From Microvirga sp. (GTDB lineage Bacteria > Pseudomonadota > Alphaproteobacteria > Rhizobiales > Beijerinckiaceae), in the NCBI GenBank assembly GCA_022241475.1, contig JAKOMT010000005.1, positions 18,115 through 82,114 on the forward strand: 64,000 bases of DNA, read 5' to 3'. The translations under genes and the position numbers were made by a program. Numbering within the stretch: the first letter of the stretch is position 1; each line of letters starts with the position of its first letter. Below are positions 43,957-53,884 of this stretch, one piece after another. The notes below the pieces were generated by a model. It ran no database searches. It worked only from the letters and a program-made list of their open reading frames with translations, and had not been told where the DNA came from.

Positions 43957-45474
43957 ATGGCGCCGACATCGCATCTGGCGCAGGCGCAAGCGGCGGGGCT
44001 ACCGGCGTTTCGCTTCGACAACAGCTATGCGCGCCTGCCCGACCGCTTCTATGCGTCGGTCGCGCCGCAACCGGCGTCGGCGCCCCGGCTTTTGCGCCTG
44101 AACCATGCGCTCGCGGAGGAGCTCGGTCTCGACGCGGATGCGCTCGACAGCGCCGACGGCGCGGCGATATTCGCCGGAAACGTGATCCCGCAAGGCGCGC
44201 AGCCGATCGCGCTCGCCTATGCGGGACATCAGTTCGGCGGCTATTCTCCGAGGCTCGGGGACGGTCGCGCGATGTTGCTGGGCGAGGTCCTCGATCGGGC
44301 CGGTCGCCGGCGCGACGTCCAGCTCAAGGGTTCGGGCCGCACGCCGTTCTCGCGCGGCGGCGACGGGCGCTCGGCGCTAGGGCCTGTGCTGCGGGAGTAC
44401 GTCGTCAGCGAGGCGATGCACGCGCTCGGAGTCCCGACGACCCGCGCGCTCGCCGCCGTCGCGACGGGCGACCAGGTGGCGCGGGAGACGATGCTGCCCG
44501 GCGCCGTGCTCACCCGCGTCGCGGCGAGCCATATCCGGATCGGCACGTTCCAGTATTTCGCCGCCGCCGGCGATCGCGACGGCGTGCGGATCCTCGCCGA
44601 CTACACGATCGAGCGCCACTACCCCGAATTGCTTGACGTCGCCGATCCTTACCTGCGCCTTTTCGAGGCGGTTCGCGACGCGCAGGCGCGGCTCGTGGCG
44701 CGCTGGATGGCGATCGGCTTCATCCACGGCGTGATGAACACGGACAACATGACGGTCTCGGGCGAAACGATCGATTACGGCCCCTGCGCCTTCATGGATT
44801 CCTTCGATCCGGCGACCGTCTTCAGCGCGATCGATGAATGGGGCCGCTACGCCTATGTCAATCAGCCGCGCGTCGCGCCCTGGAATCTCGCACGCCTCGC
44901 CGAGACGCTGGCGCCGCTCGTCGACGACGACGTCGATCGCTCTGTCGAGCGTCTGGGCGAGGCGCTGGTCGCTTTCCCCGACCTTTTCCGGAGGTTCTGG
45001 CTCGAGGAGATGCGCGCGAAGATCGGACTCGCGCGCGCCGAGCCGGAGGACGACGCGCTGGTCGAGGCGCTGCTCGCCGTCATGCACGAGGGTCGGGCTG
45101 ATTACACGCTCGTATTCCGCGCGCTCGGGGGCGCCGTCGAGGGCGGGATCGGCGAAGCCGCCGCGGCGGCCCTTTTCGGAAACCCTCAGGCCTTCGGCGT
45201 CTGGGCGCAGCGCTGGCGCGCCCGGCTCGCGCGCGAGAACCGCTCGCCGGTCGAGGCGGGGCTCGCCATGCGCCGGGTCAACCCGGCGTTCATTCCGCGA
45301 AATCATCTCGTCGAGCAGATGATCGCGGCTGCGGTGGAGCGCGACGACTTCACGATGTTCGACGAAATGCTCGTCGTCCTCGCGCGCCCCTTCCGCGAAC
45401 AGCCGCTCTTCGCCCGCTATGCCGAGCCCCCGCGCCCGGGAGACTGGAGCCTGCGCACCACGTGCGGCACCTGA
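43957..45474 (+). CDS. selO: Protein adenylyltransferase SelO (YdiU family)
   Basis: This 505-aa pseudokinase-fold enzyme transfers AMP from ATP to proteins and takes part in redox stress response. Family motifs are YAGHQFGGYSPRLGDGRAMLLGEV, LKGSGRTPFSRGGDGRSALGPVLREYVVSEAMHALG, GFIHGVMNTDNM and ETIDYGPCAFMD. The C-terminus ends ...RTTCGT, with a Cys at the place of selenocysteine in vertebrate SelO. The ATG at 43957 is favoured over a TTG 15 bp upstream. It is monocistronic and converges on the chemotaxis receptor gene with a terminator between. Confidence 0.95.
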   Translation: MAPTSHLAQAQAAGLPAFRFDNSYARLPDRFYASVAPQPASAPRLLRLNHALAEELGLDADALDSADGAAIFAGNVIPQGAQPIALAYAGHQFGGYSPRLGDGRAMLLGEVLDRAGRRRDVQLKGSGRTPFSRGGDGRSALGPVLREYVVSEAMHALGVPTTRALAAVATGDQVARETMLPGAVLTRVAASHIRIGTFQYFAAAGDRDGVRILADYTIERHYPELLDVADPYLRLFEAVRDAQARLVARWMAIGFIHGVMNTDNMTVSGETIDYGPCAFMDSFDPATVFSAIDEWGRYAYVNQPRVAPWNLARLAETLAPLVDDDVDRSVERLGEALVAFPDLFRRFWLEEMRAKIGLARAEPEDDALVEALLAVMHEGRADYTLVFRALGGAVEGGIGEAAAAALFGNPQAFGVWAQRWRARLARENRSPVEAGLAMRRVNPAFIPRNHLVEQMIAAAVERDDFTMFDEMLVVLARPFREQPLFARYAEPPRPGDWSLRTTCGT

Positions 45475-45484
45475 GGCGAACAAC

Positions 45485-45511
45485 AAAAGAGCCGGATCGC
45501 TCCGGCCCTTT
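45485..45511 (-). terminator. Terminator hairpin after chemotaxis receptor gene
   Basis: The stem GCCGGA-N4-TCCGGC, read on the minus strand, is followed by TCTTTTGTT. It lies 26 bp beyond the receptor stop and 10 bp after the selO stop, so it may act for both, better for the minus strand. Confidence 0.6.
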
Positions 45512-45536
45512 CGGTTGTCGAATGCGCCTTCGGGCG

Positions 45537-47198
45537 TCACCCCGTGCGGACGTTGGCGAGGAAGCTGCCGACCTCGCGCTCGAGCAGGCTGGCGTTCTGG
45601 GACAGCTCGTTCGCCGAGGTGAGAAGTTGCGTCGCGGCGCTGCCGGTATGCGAGGCGGTTTCGCTGATCTGGGCGATGTTGCTCGTCACGTCCTGCGTGC
45701 CGCGCGCGGCCTCCGCGACGTTGCGGGCGATCTCGCCGGTCGCCGCCTGCTGCTCTTCGACCGCAGCCGCCACGGAGGTGGCGAGCGTGCTCATCTCCTC
45801 GATCTGACGCGCGATCTCGGCGATGGCGGCGGCGGATTTGCCGGTCGTGTCCTGGACCTGGGCGATCTGCTGGGCGATCTCGTCGGTCGCCTTGGCGGTC
45901 TGGGTGGCGAGGCCCTTCACTTCGGCGGCGACGACGGCGAAACCCTTGCCCGCTTCGCCCGCGCGCGCAGCCTCGATCGTGGCGTTCAGCGCCAGCAGGT
46001 TGGTCTGCTCGGCGATGGCGCTGATCATGTTGATCACGTCGCCGATGCGCTGGGCCGCGCCCGACAGATCGCGCACCAGCGCGTCCGTGGCGCGCGCCTG
46101 ATCGACAGCCGCGGCCGATCTCGTCGCGGTCTGCGAGACCTGGGATCCGATTTCCTGCGCGGAGGCCGCAAGCTCCTCGGTGGCGGTGGCGACCGCCTGC
46201 ACGTTCGAGGCGGTCTGTTCGGCGGCGGAGGCGACGGAGGCCGACTGCACGTTGCCCTCTTCCGCCGTCGACGAGAGCGAGCGAGCCGTCGCCTCGAGTT
46301 CGGTCGAGGAGGCGGAGAGCTGGCGCACGAGGCCGCCGACCTTCGCTTCGAAATCGTCCGCGAGCGCGGCCAGCGCGCGCCGCTTTTCTATCTCCGATTC
46401 CTGCTCGCGCTGCTTCGCCTCTTCCTCGAGCGCGCGGTTTTCGGCGAGCGCGTCGCGGAACACGGCGAGCGCGGCGGCCATCGCGCCGACCTCGTCCTTG
46501 CGGGCGAGCGCGGGAATTTCGGTGTCGAGGTCGCCGTCGGACACCCTCTTCATGGCGCCGGTCAGGGAACTGACCGGGCCGACGATCGAGCGCGCGAGCA
46601 GAAACGCGAACACCGCGCCGAGCGCGAGTCCGCCGAGAGTCGTCCAGATGGCCGTCGTCGCCGCCGTTCGCAGCGTCGTGTCGATAACGGGACCGATCTC
46701 GTCGCGCCGAGCTCCCGCGTCGTCCGCCGCCCGGGTGATGGCGGTTGTGACCTCGCCCCCGAGACGGCGGAATTCCGCAGCCTCCGGTGCGTTCGTTTCG
46801 GCTCCGGCGCTCGCGGTTTCGAACGCCGTGACATAGCTGCGGACCGATCCGCCGAGACCGGCCATCAACTCGGCGAGCGCGGGCGTCTGTGCGGCGTCGC
46901 GAGCGGCTTCGAGAGAGTGCGCGGCGTCCGTGAACCGCTCCCGCGTCTGTACGAGCGCGGCCTGATCGCGAGAGCGCAGGAACGATTCGGCCGAAATGCG
47001 CGCAGACAGCATGTCGCCGCGCAGCACGTTGAGTCCGCTGGAGACGCGCGCGACTTCACGGTATTCGTTGAACATGCCGTCGGCGCGCAGAAGGGACCAG
47101 GTTGAGGAGCCGGAAACGCCGGCGAAAATGAGCAGGATGAGGGCAAAAGCAATCGTAATCCGTGCTCGTATGGAGCCACCGGCAAGCAAGGCAGTCAT
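45537..47198 (-). CDS. Methyl-accepting chemotaxis protein
   Basis: This 553-aa receptor has a first membrane helix (about residues 11-31), a periplasmic four-helix-bundle type sensor region (to about 185), a second helix, a HAMP domain ([27 protein letters not shown], about 208-260) and the cytoplasmic signalling domain. The hairpin tip is [43 protein letters not shown], essentially canonical. It has no C-terminal CheR-tether pentapeptide (ends ...SFLANVRTG). The sensed ligand is unknown. A CtrA-like box lies about 90 bp upstream, in keeping with the flagellar regulation in this window. Confidence 0.95.
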   Translation of the reverse strand: MTALLAGGSIRARITIAFALILLIFAGVSGSSTWSLLRADGMFNEYREVARVSSGLNVLRGDMLSARISAESFLRSRDQAALVQTRERFTDAAHSLEAARDAAQTPALAELMAGLGGSVRSYVTAFETASAGAETNAPEAAEFRRLGGEVTTAITRAADDAGARRDEIGPVIDTTLRTAATTAIWTTLGGLALGAVFAFLLARSIVGPVSSLTGAMKRVSDGDLDTEIPALARKDEVGAMAAALAVFRDALAENRALEEEAKQREQESEIEKRRALAALADDFEAKVGGLVRQLSASSTELEATARSLSSTAEEGNVQSASVASAAEQTASNVQAVATATEELAASAQEIGSQVSQTATRSAAAVDQARATDALVRDLSGAAQRIGDVINMISAIAEQTNLLALNATIEAARAGEAGKGFAVVAAEVKGLATQTAKATDEIAQQIAQVQDTTGKSAAAIAEIARQIEEMSTLATSVAAAVEEQQAATGEIARNVAEAARGTQDVTSNIAQISETASHTGSAATQLLTSANELSQNASLLEREVGSFLANVRTG

Positions 47199-47287
47199 AA
47201 CGGATTTCCTTCCAAAGGGAGATTGTCTTCAATTGGGGCGGCCAGCTCACTGGCTCTTCGATTGGAGAAAAGAATCGTTCCCCCATA

Positions 47288-47302
47288 TTAATAAATGATA
47301 AA
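47288..47302 (-). promoter_or_regulatory. Possible CtrA-like box upstream of chemotaxis receptor gene
   Basis: On the plus strand it reads TTAA-TAAATGA-TAAA, one base off the consensus and nearly the same as box 1 of sciP (TTAA-TAAATGA-CTAA). The location fits a receptor promoter. The gap 47199-47461 otherwise contains only this and a terminator. Confidence 0.5.
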
Positions 47303-47389
47303 TTTCCTACGATTGAAGCAATTGTTGATTGGGTGCTGCGAACCGCTCCCTGAATGTAGTCTCTGGCGTTTGCGGCCCGCGCAATTCAA

Positions 47390-47423
47390 TAAAAAACCCC
47401 CGTGTCGGCTGACACGGGGGTTT
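47390..47423 (-). terminator. Terminator after glycine-zipper lipoprotein gene
   Basis: A 10-bp stem (CCCCCGTGTC / GACACGGGGG) with a GGCT loop is flanked by A-runs on one side and TTT on the other, giving a T-rich tail on the minus strand. It lies 38 bp past the lipoprotein stop. Confidence 0.82.
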
Positions 47424-47461
47424 CGTTCCGAAGAAGCGCGCCGGCGGGCCGGCCGCGTCGA

Positions 47462-47737
47462 TCAGACCGGGTAGCAGTAGCCGTCGCGGGCCAGGTAGTA
47501 GCCGCGCGGGCAGCCGCCGCTGGTCGGCGTCGTAGCGGCGCCGATGATCGCGCCGGACGCCGCGCCGATGCCTGCGCCGAGGAGCGCGCCGCGTCCGCCG
47601 CCTGCGACCGCGCCGACAGCCGCGCCGGCGCCGCCGCCGATGAGCGCCCCGCCAACGGCGCGTTCGCCGGGCGTGTTACAGGCCGAAACCGAGAAAGCGA
47701 GAGCGGCGACGGCCGCGAAAGCTGCAATTTTCTTCAT
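47462..47737 (-). CDS. Small glycine-zipper lipoprotein
   Basis: This 91-aa protein has a lipoprotein signal peptide (MKKIAAFAAVAALAFSVSAC, lipobox VSAC, lipidated Cys20). The centre is a glycine-zipper (ALIGGGAGAAVGAVAGG, then GALLGAGIGAASGAIIGA), likely to insert in or pack on membrane. The C-terminus GCPRGYYLARDGYCYPV has two Cys that could form a disulphide. Such proteins are envelope components of unclear function (OmpA-like glycine-zipper families). A longer frame covering this stretch runs into the RNase P RNA gene and is not credible. Confidence 0.85.
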   Translation of the reverse strand: MKKIAAFAAVAALAFSVSACNTPGERAVGGALIGGGAGAAVGAVAGGGRGALLGAGIGAASGAIIGAATTPTSGGCPRGYYLARDGYCYPV

Positions 47738-47929
47738 GCTGATATCCTCGATCGTGATCGTTGCGGCGACCGTCTCCGGCCAAGCGCATCTTGTATCCTG
47801 AACTGCGCAGTACTCCAACTCGCATCCTGCGTTCGGGTTCCACACAATCTCGCCTCTATTGTGATTCGCTCCGCCGGCTCGCCCGTTTTGAGCTTGACGC
47901 AGGGGGCGGCGCTCCCCCACATCGCAGCC

Positions 47930-48316
<387 letters not shown>

Positions 48317-48394
48317 GCTCCTTCCTTCCCTCGTCGCAAGCGGCGCGCGCAGGCTTTGCGCAGCAACGGAAAACGCGCGCGCCGCGCCGCGCCG

Positions 48395-48409
48395 TTGAGC
48401 CTTCGTTAA
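48395..48409 (+). promoter_or_regulatory. CtrA-like box upstream of the division cluster
   Basis: TTGA-GCCTTCG-TTAA matches the CtrA consensus with one mismatch and is followed by CC, as in the flagellar boxes. It lies about 60 bp before the proposed mraZ promoter. A role in timing of the division cluster is inferred. Confidence 0.5.
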
Positions 48410-48467
48410 CCAAGAGAGCGTCTGATGGGCGAGCAGGAAGCGAGGCCCCGCTCCCGCGCTGACTCCG

Positions 48468-48507
48468 TTGACGCCCATTTATGCCCATGCTATCCCAAAT
48501 CATCCCG
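48468..48507 (+). promoter_or_regulatory. MraZ operator (four GGG pentamers) overlapping a mraZ promoter
   Basis: Four pentamers with exact 10-bp spacing are present: GCCCA (48473-48477), GCCCA (48483-48487), TCCCA (48493-48497) and TCCCG (48503-48507). Read on the minus strand they are TGGGC, TGGGC, TGGGA and CGGGA. TGGGN repeats with 5-bp spacers are the known MraZ site. A possible promoter (TTGACG 48468-48473, 17-bp spacer, TATCCC 48491-48496) is covered by them, which fits autorepression. The mraZ start is 158 bp further on; 48317-48664 holds no gene. Confidence 0.72.
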
Positions 48508-48664
48508 TTCAGGATGCAAAACGCTCTGTCGGACGGTCGCGGCGGATGCGTCAGCGATCGCTCGCGTGCGGCGTCGCGCATCCGCGTCGGGGAGGCGCGT
48601 CATCCGGGCGCGCCGGGCGGCGGATCCGCCGTGGGGCTGTGCATAGGGGGGGATTGCGCTGGCG

Positions 48665-49180
48665 ATGGATCGCTTCGTGTCCAATTTCACCAACCGGTTG
48701 GACTCGAAGGGGCGGGTCTCGATCCCCGCGACCTTCCGATCGGTCATGGCGAAGGACGGATTCGAGGGGCTCTACGTTCACCCCGCGCTGGACGCCCCGG
48801 CGCTCGACGCGGGCGGCAACACGCTCCTGAAAGAGATCGACGCCTTTCTTTCGACCCTTTCGCCCTATTCGGACGAGCGGGATCAACTTTCGACGGCCCT
48901 GTTCGGGACGAGCGAAATTCTGAAGGTCGATACGGAGGGCCGCGTCATCCTGACCGAGAGCGTCAAGCTCCATGCCGGCATCGCCGACCAGGTGACGTTC
49001 GTCGGCCTTGGGCACAAGTTTCAGATCTGGGAGCCGGAAGGCTTTCGCGCGCACCTGGAGGCGGCGCGCGCGAAGGTGCGGGACTTCAAGCGGACCTTCG
49101 GGTTACGCGGTGTCGCGCCGGATCCCGATACGCGCGCGCCGACGGCGCGCGCCACACCGCCAGGAGCACGGGAGCAATGA
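48665..49180 (+). CDS. mraZ: MraZ, transcriptional repressor of the division cluster
   Basis: This 171-aa AbrB-like protein has two MraZ repeats, each with a DxxxR motif: [14 protein letters not shown] (residues 13-26) and [13 protein letters not shown] (around 90-102). MraZ forms rings and binds direct repeats upstream of its own gene, repressing the dcw operon. The four-repeat operator at 48473-48507 fits. Its stop overlaps the rsmH start (ATGA). The C-terminal tail is longer and more Pro/Ala/Arg-rich than E. coli MraZ (152 aa). Confidence 0.96.
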   Translation: MDRFVSNFTNRLDSKGRVSIPATFRSVMAKDGFEGLYVHPALDAPALDAGGNTLLKEIDAFLSTLSPYSDERDQLSTALFGTSEILKVDTEGRVILTESVKLHAGIADQVTFVGLGHKFQIWEPEGFRAHLEAARAKVRDFKRTFGLRGVAPDPDTRAPTARATPPGAREQ

Positions 49181-50226
49181 CGGGTCGCGGCGACGGGACG
49201 TCCCAAGCCGCAGGCGGACCGGCTCTTCATTCGCCCGTGCTCCTCGCGGAGGTTCTCGCGACCCTGAGGGCCGACGAGGGCGGCCTGTTCGTCGACGGCA
49301 CGTTCGGCGCCGGCGGCTATTCCCGCGCGATCCTCAAGGCCAATCGCGCCAATCGACTCGTAGCAGTCGACCGGGATCCGACCGCCATCGCCGGAGGGCA
49401 GGCGCTCGTCGCCGAGCACGGCGGCCGGCTCTCGCTCGTCGAAGGCCGCTTCGGCGATCTCGAGGAGATCGTTCGCGAGGCTGGGCTCGAGGGCAAGCTC
49501 GACGGCGTCGTTCTCGACATCGGCGTCTCCTCGATGCAACTCGACCAGCCCGAGCGCGGCTTCTCCTTCCGCAACGACGGACCGCTCGACATGCGCATGG
49601 AGGCGCAGGGCGAAAGCGCCGCCGACCTCGTGAACGACGGGGACGAGGCGCTTTTGGCCGACATCATCTTCCATTACGGCGAGGAGCGCCGGGCCCGCGC
49701 GGTCGCCCGCGCGATCGTCGAGCGTCGCCGCCGCGCCCGCTTCGAGACGACGCGCGACCTGGCCGATCTCGTCTCGAGCATGGTGCGGGCCGACCCTCAT
49801 GGGCCGCATCCGGCGACGCGGACCTTCCAGGCGCTTCGCATCGCCGTGAACGACGAACTCGGGGAATTGTCTCGCGCGCTTCACGCCGCCGAGCGCGTGC
49901 TCAGGCCAGGCGGTCGGCTGGTCGTGGTGACCTTCCATTCGCTGGAGGACCGCATCGTCAAGCAGTTCCTCGCGATGCGGTCGGGACGTGCGGCGGGAGC
50001 CTCGCGTCACACGCCGGTCGCCGGCCCCGAGCCCGATCCGACCTTCACGCTCGCCACCAAGGGGCCCGTGGTCCCGGGCGACGTGGAGCTCTACGCCAAT
50101 CCGCGCTCGCGCTCGGCCAAGCTGCGCGCCGGCGAGCGCACGTATGCGCCGCCACAGCCGCCGGCGGGAGCCGTCGAAACGCTGGCCGCGTTGCCTCGCA
50201 CCGCCAAAGACAGGGGTCGGCGATGA
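49177..50226 (+). CDS. rsmH: 16S rRNA m4C1402 methyltransferase RsmH
   Basis: This 349-aa SAM-dependent enzyme (old name MraW) methylates N4 of C1402 of 16S rRNA. Motifs are [10 protein letters not shown], the SAM loop [46 protein letters not shown], and [31 protein letters not shown]. The start is the ATG overlapping the mraZ stop. It also overlaps ftsL by ATGA. Confidence 0.97.
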   Translation: MTGRGDGTSQAAGGPALHSPVLLAEVLATLRADEGGLFVDGTFGAGGYSRAILKANRANRLVAVDRDPTAIAGGQALVAEHGGRLSLVEGRFGDLEEIVREAGLEGKLDGVVLDIGVSSMQLDQPERGFSFRNDGPLDMRMEAQGESAADLVNDGDEALLADIIFHYGEERRARAVARAIVERRRRARFETTRDLADLVSSMVRADPHGPHPATRTFQALRIAVNDELGELSRALHAAERVLRPGGRLVVVTFHSLEDRIVKQFLAMRSGRAAGASRHTPVAGPEPDPTFTLATKGPVVPGDVELYANPRSRSAKLRAGERTYAPPQPPAGAVETLAALPRTAKDRGRR

Positions 50227-50624
50227 TCAGGTTCGTCAACGTCATCGCCGTCGCGGCCGTGATCGGATCGGCCGTGTACGCCTATTCGATCAAGTACGAC
50301 ACGATCGTCCACGCCGAACAGCTCGCCCGCGTGCGGGCGGAAATCGCCGTGGAGCGCGACGCCATCGCCGTATTGCGCGCCGAATGGGCGTTGCTCAACA
50401 GGCCCGACCGCGTCCAGGCGCTCGCCGACGCGCATCTCGATGCGATCGTGCCGGTCGATCCCCACCGCTTCGTCCGCTTCTCGGATCTGCCCGACCGTCC
50501 CGAGCACAGCGACGACATCGGCCGCAAGCTCGAGGCGCTCGGTCTCGCCGCTCCGACCGCCACGCCCGGCGCAGCCGCGCGCTCCGGCGGCGCGACGCCC
50601 TCCACCACCGGATCGTTGAGGTGA
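50223..50624 (+). CDS. ftsL: Cell division protein FtsL
   Basis: This 133-aa bitopic membrane protein has one N-terminal helix ([20 protein letters not shown], residues 4-23), then a coiled-coil (about 30-60, [37 protein letters not shown]) typical of FtsL. It forms the FtsQLB complex that activates FtsWI at the septum. The call relies on topology and position between rsmH and ftsI, since FtsL sequences diverge fast. It overlaps rsmH by ATGA. Confidence 0.88.
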   Translation: MIRFVNVIAVAAVIGSAVYAYSIKYDTIVHAEQLARVRAEIAVERDAIAVLRAEWALLNRPDRVQALADAHLDAIVPVDPHRFVRFSDLPDRPEHSDDIGRKLEALGLAAPTATPGAAARSGGATPSTTGSLR

Positions 50625-50630
50625 GCTTCC

Positions 50631-52397
50631 GTGTCCAGGAAAACAGCTGAACCCGACGTCGCCAGGCCCGAAGGCGGAGGCAAGCCCGCAGGGTTCGTCG
50701 ACGGCATGCGCGAACTCTTTCGCCTGCGCGGCGACAAGGGGCGCGGCCGGATCGGGCTCGCGGCGATCGCCTTCGTCGTCTGTTTCGGCCTGATCGGCGG
50801 GCGGCTCGTCCAGCTCGGCGTCGCAGCGGACGGGGTCGAGACTCCTCGCCGCGCCGCCGCCTCCTCGCTCGGCGGCGCGCGCCCCGACATCGTCGACCGC
50901 AACGGCGAGATTCTGGCGACCGACGTGATGAGCTATTCGGTCTTCGCCGAACCGCGCAACATCATCGATCCCGATGAGGCGACCGAACTCCTCACCGCCG
51001 TCTTTCCCGATCTCAACGCCCGCGATCTGCGGGACCGGCTGAGCACCGAACTCGGATTCATCTGGGTCAAGCGCGAGATCTCGCCGCGCCAGCGCGCGGA
51101 GGTGCATCGGCTCGGCATTCCCGGCGTCGGGTTCCTTCCGGAGCACAAGCGCGTCTATCCCAACGGCGTCGCCGCCGCGCACGTCCTCGGCTTCGCGAAT
51201 ATCGACAATCAGGGCATCGCCGGCATCGAAAAATGGATCGACGAGCAGGGGCTGACGGACCCGGAGGGCGTCGGCGTGGCCGGAGGCGGGGCGGCGCTCG
51301 CTCCCGTTCGCCTGTCGATCGACCTGCGGGTCCAGCACGCGATGCGCGACGAACTTCTGAAATCCAAGGAGAAGTTCAAGGCGATCGCCGCCGCCGGCGC
51401 CATCCTCGACGTGCGCACCGGCGAAGTGGTCGCGCTCGCGTCGCTGCCGGATTACGATCCCAACATCCCCGCCGACGCGCTCAAGCCGGACAATATCAAC
51501 CGCATCAACGTCGGCGTTTACGAGATGGGCTCGACGCTCAAGGCCTTGACCATCGCGATGGGGCTCGATAGCGGCAAGTACACGGTCAACTCGACGCTCG
51601 ACGCCCGCTCCAATCTCCGGTTCGGCCGCCACTCGATCGGCGATTATCGCGGGCAGGGCCGCGTCCTGACCGTGCCGGAAGTGTTCGTTCATTCCTCGAA
51701 TATCGGCACCGCGCGCATGGCGCTCGGCGTCGGCGTCGAGGGGCATCGCGAATTCCTGCGCCGCATGGGCCAGCTCGACCGCCTGCGAACGGAGCTTCCC
51801 GAGAACGCCATGCCGATCGTTCCCGCGCGTTGGGGCGAGATCAACACGGCGACCATCGCATTCGGCCACGGTCTCGCGATGGCGCCTCTTCAGGCCGCCA
51901 TGGCGACGGCCTCGCTGATGAACGGCGGTTATCTCATCACCCCGACCTTCCTGCATCGCACCGAGGAGCAGGCCCGCGAAATCGCGCAACGGGTGATCAA
52001 GCCCGAAACCAGCGAGGCCATGCGCTACATGATGCGCCTCAACGCGGAGACCGGCTCGGCGGCGCGGGCGTCGATCGCGGGCTTCTACGTGGGCGGCAAG
52101 ACGGGCAGCGCCGAGAAGGTCGTGAACGGCCGCTATCAGAAGGGGACGCTGCTGACGACCTTCTTCGCCGTCTCGCCGTCGGACGACCCGCGCTATCTCT
52201 TCCTGACGATCCTCGACGAGCCCAAGGGCCTGCCCGAGACGCACGGCTTCGCCACCGCCGGCTGGAACGCCGCGCCGCTGGCTGGCAACATCATCGAGCG
52301 CACGGCGCACTTGCTCGACATCCCGGTGAAGTCCAACCCTCCCGAGAGGCCTTTCCCGCTCATGACCCGGTTGGGGGCCTGGGGCACGCAACGATGA
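50631..52397 (+). CDS. ftsI: Septal peptidoglycan transpeptidase FtsI (PBP3)
   Basis: This 588-aa penicillin-binding protein cross-links septal peptidoglycan with FtsW. It has an N-terminal membrane anchor (about residues 43-62, GLAAIAFVVCFGLIGGRLVQLG), a dimerisation domain, and a transpeptidase domain with S301-T-L-K304 (nucleophile S301), S355-S-N357 and K490-T-G. The start is GTG, 7 nt after a GAGGTGA site. It follows ftsL by 6 bp and overlaps murE by ATGA. Confidence 0.96.
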   Translation: MSRKTAEPDVARPEGGGKPAGFVDGMRELFRLRGDKGRGRIGLAAIAFVVCFGLIGGRLVQLGVAADGVETPRRAAASSLGGARPDIVDRNGEILATDVMSYSVFAEPRNIIDPDEATELLTAVFPDLNARDLRDRLSTELGFIWVKREISPRQRAEVHRLGIPGVGFLPEHKRVYPNGVAAAHVLGFANIDNQGIAGIEKWIDEQGLTDPEGVGVAGGGAALAPVRLSIDLRVQHAMRDELLKSKEKFKAIAAAGAILDVRTGEVVALASLPDYDPNIPADALKPDNINRINVGVYEMGSTLKALTIAMGLDSGKYTVNSTLDARSNLRFGRHSIGDYRGQGRVLTVPEVFVHSSNIGTARMALGVGVEGHREFLRRMGQLDRLRTELPENAMPIVPARWGEINTATIAFGHGLAMAPLQAAMATASLMNGGYLITPTFLHRTEEQAREIAQRVIKPETSEAMRYMMRLNAETGSAARASIAGFYVGGKTGSAEKVVNGRYQKGTLLTTFFAVSPSDDPRYLFLTILDEPKGLPETHGFATAGWNAAPLAGNIIERTAHLLDIPVKSNPPERPFPLMTRLGAWGTQR

Positions 52398-53884
52398 CCG
52401 AGGCGGCGCCTTCGGGCGCGACAGTGGATGGACGGATCGTGACCCTCGGCGCGCTGCTCGGCGCGACCGGCGCCGGCGACGACGCGCTCGGCGTGACCGG
52501 AGCGACGGCGGACAGCCGCGCCGTCGCGGCCGGGTCTTTGTTCTTCGCCATAGCCGGCGCGAAAGCGGATGGCGCGCGCTTCATTCCGGACGCGGTCGCG
52601 CGGGGCGCGGTCGCCGTCGCGGGCGAGGGAGAGCGGCCTGCCGACCTGCCGGCCGGCGTCGCCTACCGGCGGGTCCCGAACGCGCGTCTGGCGCTCGCGC
52701 AGGCGGCCGCGCGTCTGCATCCGCGCCAGCCCGCCATCATCGTCGCCGTCACGGGCACGGCGGGGAAAAGCTCGGTGGCCGATTTCTTTCGCCAGATTTC
52801 GGGAGCGCTGGGGGCGCGGGCGGCGAGCATCGGCACGCTCGGCGTCGTGACGACGGACGGGGCTTCCTATGGTTCGCTGACGACCCCCGATCCCGTCGCC
52901 CTGCACGAAACTCTCGATCTGCTGGCGCGCTCGGGCGTCACGCGCGTGGCGATGGAGGCCTCCTCGCACGGGCTCGACCAGCGCCGGCTCGACGGCGCGC
53001 GGCTGGCTGCGGCGGCGTTCACCAATCTCGGGCGCGACCACCTCGACTACCATGTCACGATGGACGCCTATCTCGCGGCGAAGGTGCGCCTGTTTTCGGA
53101 ATTGCTTCCGCCCGGCGCGCCGGCGGTGGTCAACGCCGACGGCGATCATGCGGACGACGCCGCCCGGGCGATCGTCGCCGCCGGCCGCAGGCTCCTCAGC
53201 GTTGGCGTGAAGGGCGAGGCGATCACGCTCGCCGCGCGCCGGGTCGAGAGCGGCGGGCAGCGGCTGACGCTCGTTCACGAGGGCGCGGAATACGACGTGC
53301 TTTTGCCGCTGATCGGCGAATTCCAGGCCGAGAACGCGCTCGTCGCGGCCGGGCTCGCCATCGCGACGGGATGCGAGCCGGCGGACGTTTTCGCCGCGCT
53401 CGAAGGATTGAAGGGCGTGCCCGGCCGGCTCGAGGCCGTCGGCGACGCGCGCGGCGCGCTCTGCGTCGTCGATTACGCCCACAAGCCCGAAGCGCTCGCC
53501 CATGCGCTCGACGCGTTGCGTCCGTTCACGCGGGGGCGGCTCGTCTGCGTCTTCGGCTGCGGCGGCGACCGCGATCCGGGCAAGCGTTCGATCATGGGGC
53601 GCATCGCCGCCGAGAAGGCCGACCTCGTCGTCGTCACCGACGACAATCCGCGCGGCGAAGAACCCTCCGCGATCCGCGCCGCGATCCTCGCGGCGGCGCC
53701 CGGCGCGCGCGAGATCGGCGACCGCGCGCAGGCGATCCGCGAGACGATCCGCGAATTGCGCGACGGGGACGTGCTTCTCGTCGCCGGAAAAGGCCATGAA
53801 ACCGGCCAGATCATCGGCGATCGCATCCTGCCTTTTTCCGATCACGAGGCCGTTCGCGCGGCGATCGCGGAGTTGACCGCATGA
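52394..53884 (+). CDS. murE: UDP-MurNAc-L-Ala-D-Glu:meso-DAP ligase MurE
   Basis: This 496-aa Mur ligase adds meso-diaminopimelate to the peptidoglycan precursor. The P-loop is GTAGKSS (121-127), where most MurE have GTNGKT(S). The meso-DAP specificity motif is D417-N-P-R420. Other marks are GVTGATADSRAVAAGSLFFAI at the N-terminus and VVDYAHKPEALAHAL. The start overlaps ftsI and the stop overlaps murF (both ATGA). The DNPR motif shows DAP-type peptidoglycan. Confidence 0.96.
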   Translation: MTEAAPSGATVDGRIVTLGALLGATGAGDDALGVTGATADSRAVAAGSLFFAIAGAKADGARFIPDAVARGAVAVAGEGERPADLPAGVAYRRVPNARLALAQAAARLHPRQPAIIVAVTGTAGKSSVADFFRQISGALGARAASIGTLGVVTTDGASYGSLTTPDPVALHETLDLLARSGVTRVAMEASSHGLDQRRLDGARLAAAAFTNLGRDHLDYHVTMDAYLAAKVRLFSELLPPGAPAVVNADGDHADDAARAIVAAGRRLLSVGVKGEAITLAARRVESGGQRLTLVHEGAEYDVLLPLIGEFQAENALVAAGLAIATGCEPADVFAALEGLKGVPGRLEAVGDARGALCVVDYAHKPEALAHALDALRPFTRGRLVCVFGCGGDRDPGKRSIMGRIAAEKADLVVVTDDNPRGEEPSAIRAAILAAAPGAREIGDRAQAIRETIRELRDGDVLLVAGKGHETGQIIGDRILPFSDHEAVRAAIAELTA

